From assembly GCA_026000755.1 (NCBI GenBank), contig BNZC01000040.1, forward strand, positions 1-7,270: a stretch of DNA of 7,270 nucleotides. The letters are read 5' to 3'. Below are positions 5,995 to 7,270 of this stretch, piece by piece. Every line of letters begins with the position of its first letter. Position 1 is the first letter of the stretch. The notes under the pieces are model-generated. The model searched no databases. It was given only the letters and a program-made list of their open reading frames with translations, and was not told the origin of the DNA. Source of the DNA: Clostridia bacterium. Its GTDB lineage: Bacteria > Bacillota > Clostridia > Lachnospirales > Lachnospiraceae. Both the position numbers and the translations under genes were made by a program.

Positions 5995-6024
5995 TGAAAA
6001 CGGCTGCGTGGGCAGCCGTTTTCA
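5995..6024 (+). terminator. Intrinsic terminator of the bceAB operon
   Basis: TGAAAACGGCTGC (5995-6007) and GCAGCCGTTTTCA (6012-6024) pair perfectly over 13 bp around the loop GTGG. The GC-rich core is flanked by A4 on the left and T4 on the right, the usual symmetrical form of a Firmicute terminator. It begins 20 bases after the bceB stop and before the serS promoter. Confidence 0.88.
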
Positions 6025-6046
6025 AATTTACTGTGAATAGAAACCC

Positions 6047-6075
6047 TTGATTTCCCAATGAAAATCGTTTATACT
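6047..6075 (+). promoter_or_regulatory. Promoter of serS
   Basis: TTGATT (6047-6052) and TATACT (6070-6075) are separated by 17 bases, a near-consensus vegetative promoter. The start near 6082 leaves a leader of only about 28 bases with no T-box element, so serine-tRNA-responsive antitermination, found upstream of serS in many Firmicutes, is not present here. Confidence 0.82.
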
Positions 6076-6110
6076 AGGATTAGCACAACGATTTCAGGAG
6101 GCAAACACCA

Positions 6111-7270
6111 ATGATTGATATGAAGCTTTTACGGGAAACCCCCGACTTAGTAAGGCAAAACATCAAAAACAAATTCCAAGAGGACAAGCTTTCCTTAGTA
6201 GATGAAGTGATAGATCTTGACCGACAGGCACGGGAAACCCAACAGGAAGCGGATGCCCTTAGAGCCAAGCGAAAGAGTGCCTCAAAACAGATTGGAGCCT
6301 TGATGGGACAGGGCAAAAAGGCAGAAGCAGAAGCCTTAAAGGCAGAAGTAAATCACGGTGCGGAGCGATTAGATGAGTTAAGCACCTTAGAAGGAGAATT
6401 GGCGAAAAAGATTCAGGATATTATGCGGGTGATTCCAAACATCATAGACCCCTCCGTTCCTCTGGGGAAAGATGACAGCGAAAATGTGGAAGTGGAACGT
6501 TTCTTAGAACCTCTTGTTCCGGATTTTGAAATACCCTATCACGCTGCCATTATGGAACGTTTTGCCGGTCTTGACTTAGAGAGTGCCGCCAAGGTGGCGG
6601 GCAATGGATTTTATTATTTGATGGGGGATATTGCAAGACTGCATTCCGCTGTGATTTCCTATGCGCGGGATTTCATGATAGAGCGGGGATTTACCTACTG
6701 CATTCCGCCCTACATGATTCGGAGCAAGGTGGTGACGGGAGTCATGAGTTTTACGGAAATGGATGAGATGATGTACAAGATAGAGGGGGAGGATCTCTAT
6801 CTGATTGGAACCAGTGAACATTCCATGATTGGAAAATTCATTGACACCATATTGCCGGAGGAATCGCTGCCGCAGACCTTAACCAGTTATTCCCCCTGTT
6901 TTCGCAAGGAAAAAGGTGCGCATGGTATAGAAGAACGAGGGGTGTACCGCATTCACCAGTTTGAAAAACAAGAGATGATTGTCTTATGCCGCCCGGAAGA
7001 ATCTCCGAAGTGGTTTACGAAGTTATGGCAGAATACAGTAGACTTATTTGTTTCCTTGGACATTCCGGTACGTACCCTTGAGTGCTGTTCGGGGGATTTG
7101 GCGGATCTTAAGGTGAAGGCCTATGATGTGGAGGCTTGGTCACCCAGACAGCAGAAATATTTTGAAGTGGGCAGCTGTTCCAACTTAGGAGATGCACAAG
7201 CGCGCCGTTTGCAGATTCGTGTGAAGAATAAAGAGGGGAAATATTTTGCCCATACCCTAAATAATACGGT
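6111..7270 (+). CDS. serS: Seryl-tRNA synthetase (3' truncated by window)
   Basis: This cytoplasmic class II synthetase activates serine with ATP and charges tRNA-Ser (and tRNA-Sec where present). About 386 residues are visible; the frame is open to the window edge, and motif 3 plus roughly the last 40 residues are missing. Residues 1-110 form the tRNA-binding N-terminal arm, with a charged helical hairpin at about 28-105. Then come the serine-binding TSE (234-236), motif 2 FRKE (264-267) with GAHGIEERG (269-277) and HQFEK (282-286), SGDL (327-330), and SCSNLGDAQARR (355-366). The form TSEH rather than the common bacterial TAEVP, and the ending HTLNNT (381-386), recall a clade shared by many Clostridia and somewhat like archaeal enzymes. 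The ATG at 6111 has AGGAGG 9 bases upstream. The gene is transcribed from its own promoter behind the bceAB terminator. Confidence 0.96.
   Translation, partial: MIDMKLLRETPDLVRQNIKNKFQEDKLSLVDEVIDLDRQARETQQEADALRAKRKSASKQIGALMGQGKKAEAEALKAEVNHGAERLDELSTLEGELAKKIQDIMRVIPNIIDPSVPLGKDDSENVEVERFLEPLVPDFEIPYHAAIMERFAGLDLESAAKVAGNGFYYLMGDIARLHSAVISYARDFMIERGFTYCIPPYMIRSKVVTGVMSFTEMDEMMYKIEGEDLYLIGTSEHSMIGKFIDTILPEESLPQTLTSYSPCFRKEKGAHGIEERGVYRIHQFEKQEMIVLCRPEESPKWFTKLWQNTVDLFVSLDIPVRTLECCSGDLADLKVKAYDVEAWSPRQQKYFEVGSCSNLGDAQARRLQIRVKNKEGKYFAHTLNNT

Noticed and set aside
5976..6110. T-box leader upstream of serS.
   Set aside because: There is no T-box consensus or specifier stem; the space is filled by the bceAB terminator and a promoter that starts about 28 bases before the gene.

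Overview
The window is ordinary chromosomal DNA from a low-to-moderate GC Firmicute. The seryl-tRNA synthetase sequence (TSEH motif, EKGAHGIEERG, HTLNNT) and the general gene style resemble Lachnospiraceae and related Clostridia. This assignment comes from family memory, not from a search. There is no phage, plasmid, insertion sequence, CRISPR array, tRNA or rRNA in the window.

Layout, left to right. Positions 2-352 (+) hold the 3' end of recG, the fork-remodelling helicase. It converges on a minus-strand cluster through a weak shared hairpin at 359-376. In its own reading direction the minus-strand cluster runs: xpt (2877-2308, xanthine phosphoribosyltransferase), a 524-residue membrane protein fused to a spermidine-synthase-like domain (2263-689), and a 70-residue protein with two membrane segments (608-396). 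No convincing terminator separates the three, so they may be one transcript, with a possible weak internal promoter before the last gene. Positions 2878-3171 are a 294-base divergent intergenic region. It carries an extended -10 promoter for xpt, a perfect 7-bp-arm inverted repeat CCTTACA-ATTT-TGTAAGG plus a further TGTAAG half-site, an extended -10 promoter for the plus-strand operon, and a hairpin at the expected 5' end of that operon's mRNA. The plus-strand operon (3172-5975) encodes a BceAB-type peptide-antibiotic ABC transporter: a 252-residue ATPase and a 682-residue permease, overlapping by ATGA. It ends at a perfect 13-bp-stem hairpin (5995-6024). serS (6111 to the window end, 3' truncated) follows with its own near-consensus promoter.

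How the genes relate. The Bce-type transporter is the accessory, possibly stress-inducible part of the window. Its operator resembles the sites described for BceR-type response regulators, yet no histidine kinase or response regulator gene is present next to it, so control from a distant locus is inferred. The rest is housekeeping: DNA repair, purine salvage and tRNA charging. The oddest feature is three long G or C homopolymers (9, 9 and 8 bases), one in the synthase-like gene and one in each transporter gene. All three are currently in frame and placed where a one-base slip would disrupt the protein. I see no wholly new system here; the homopolymer trio and the apparently orphan Bce operon are the points most worth following up.
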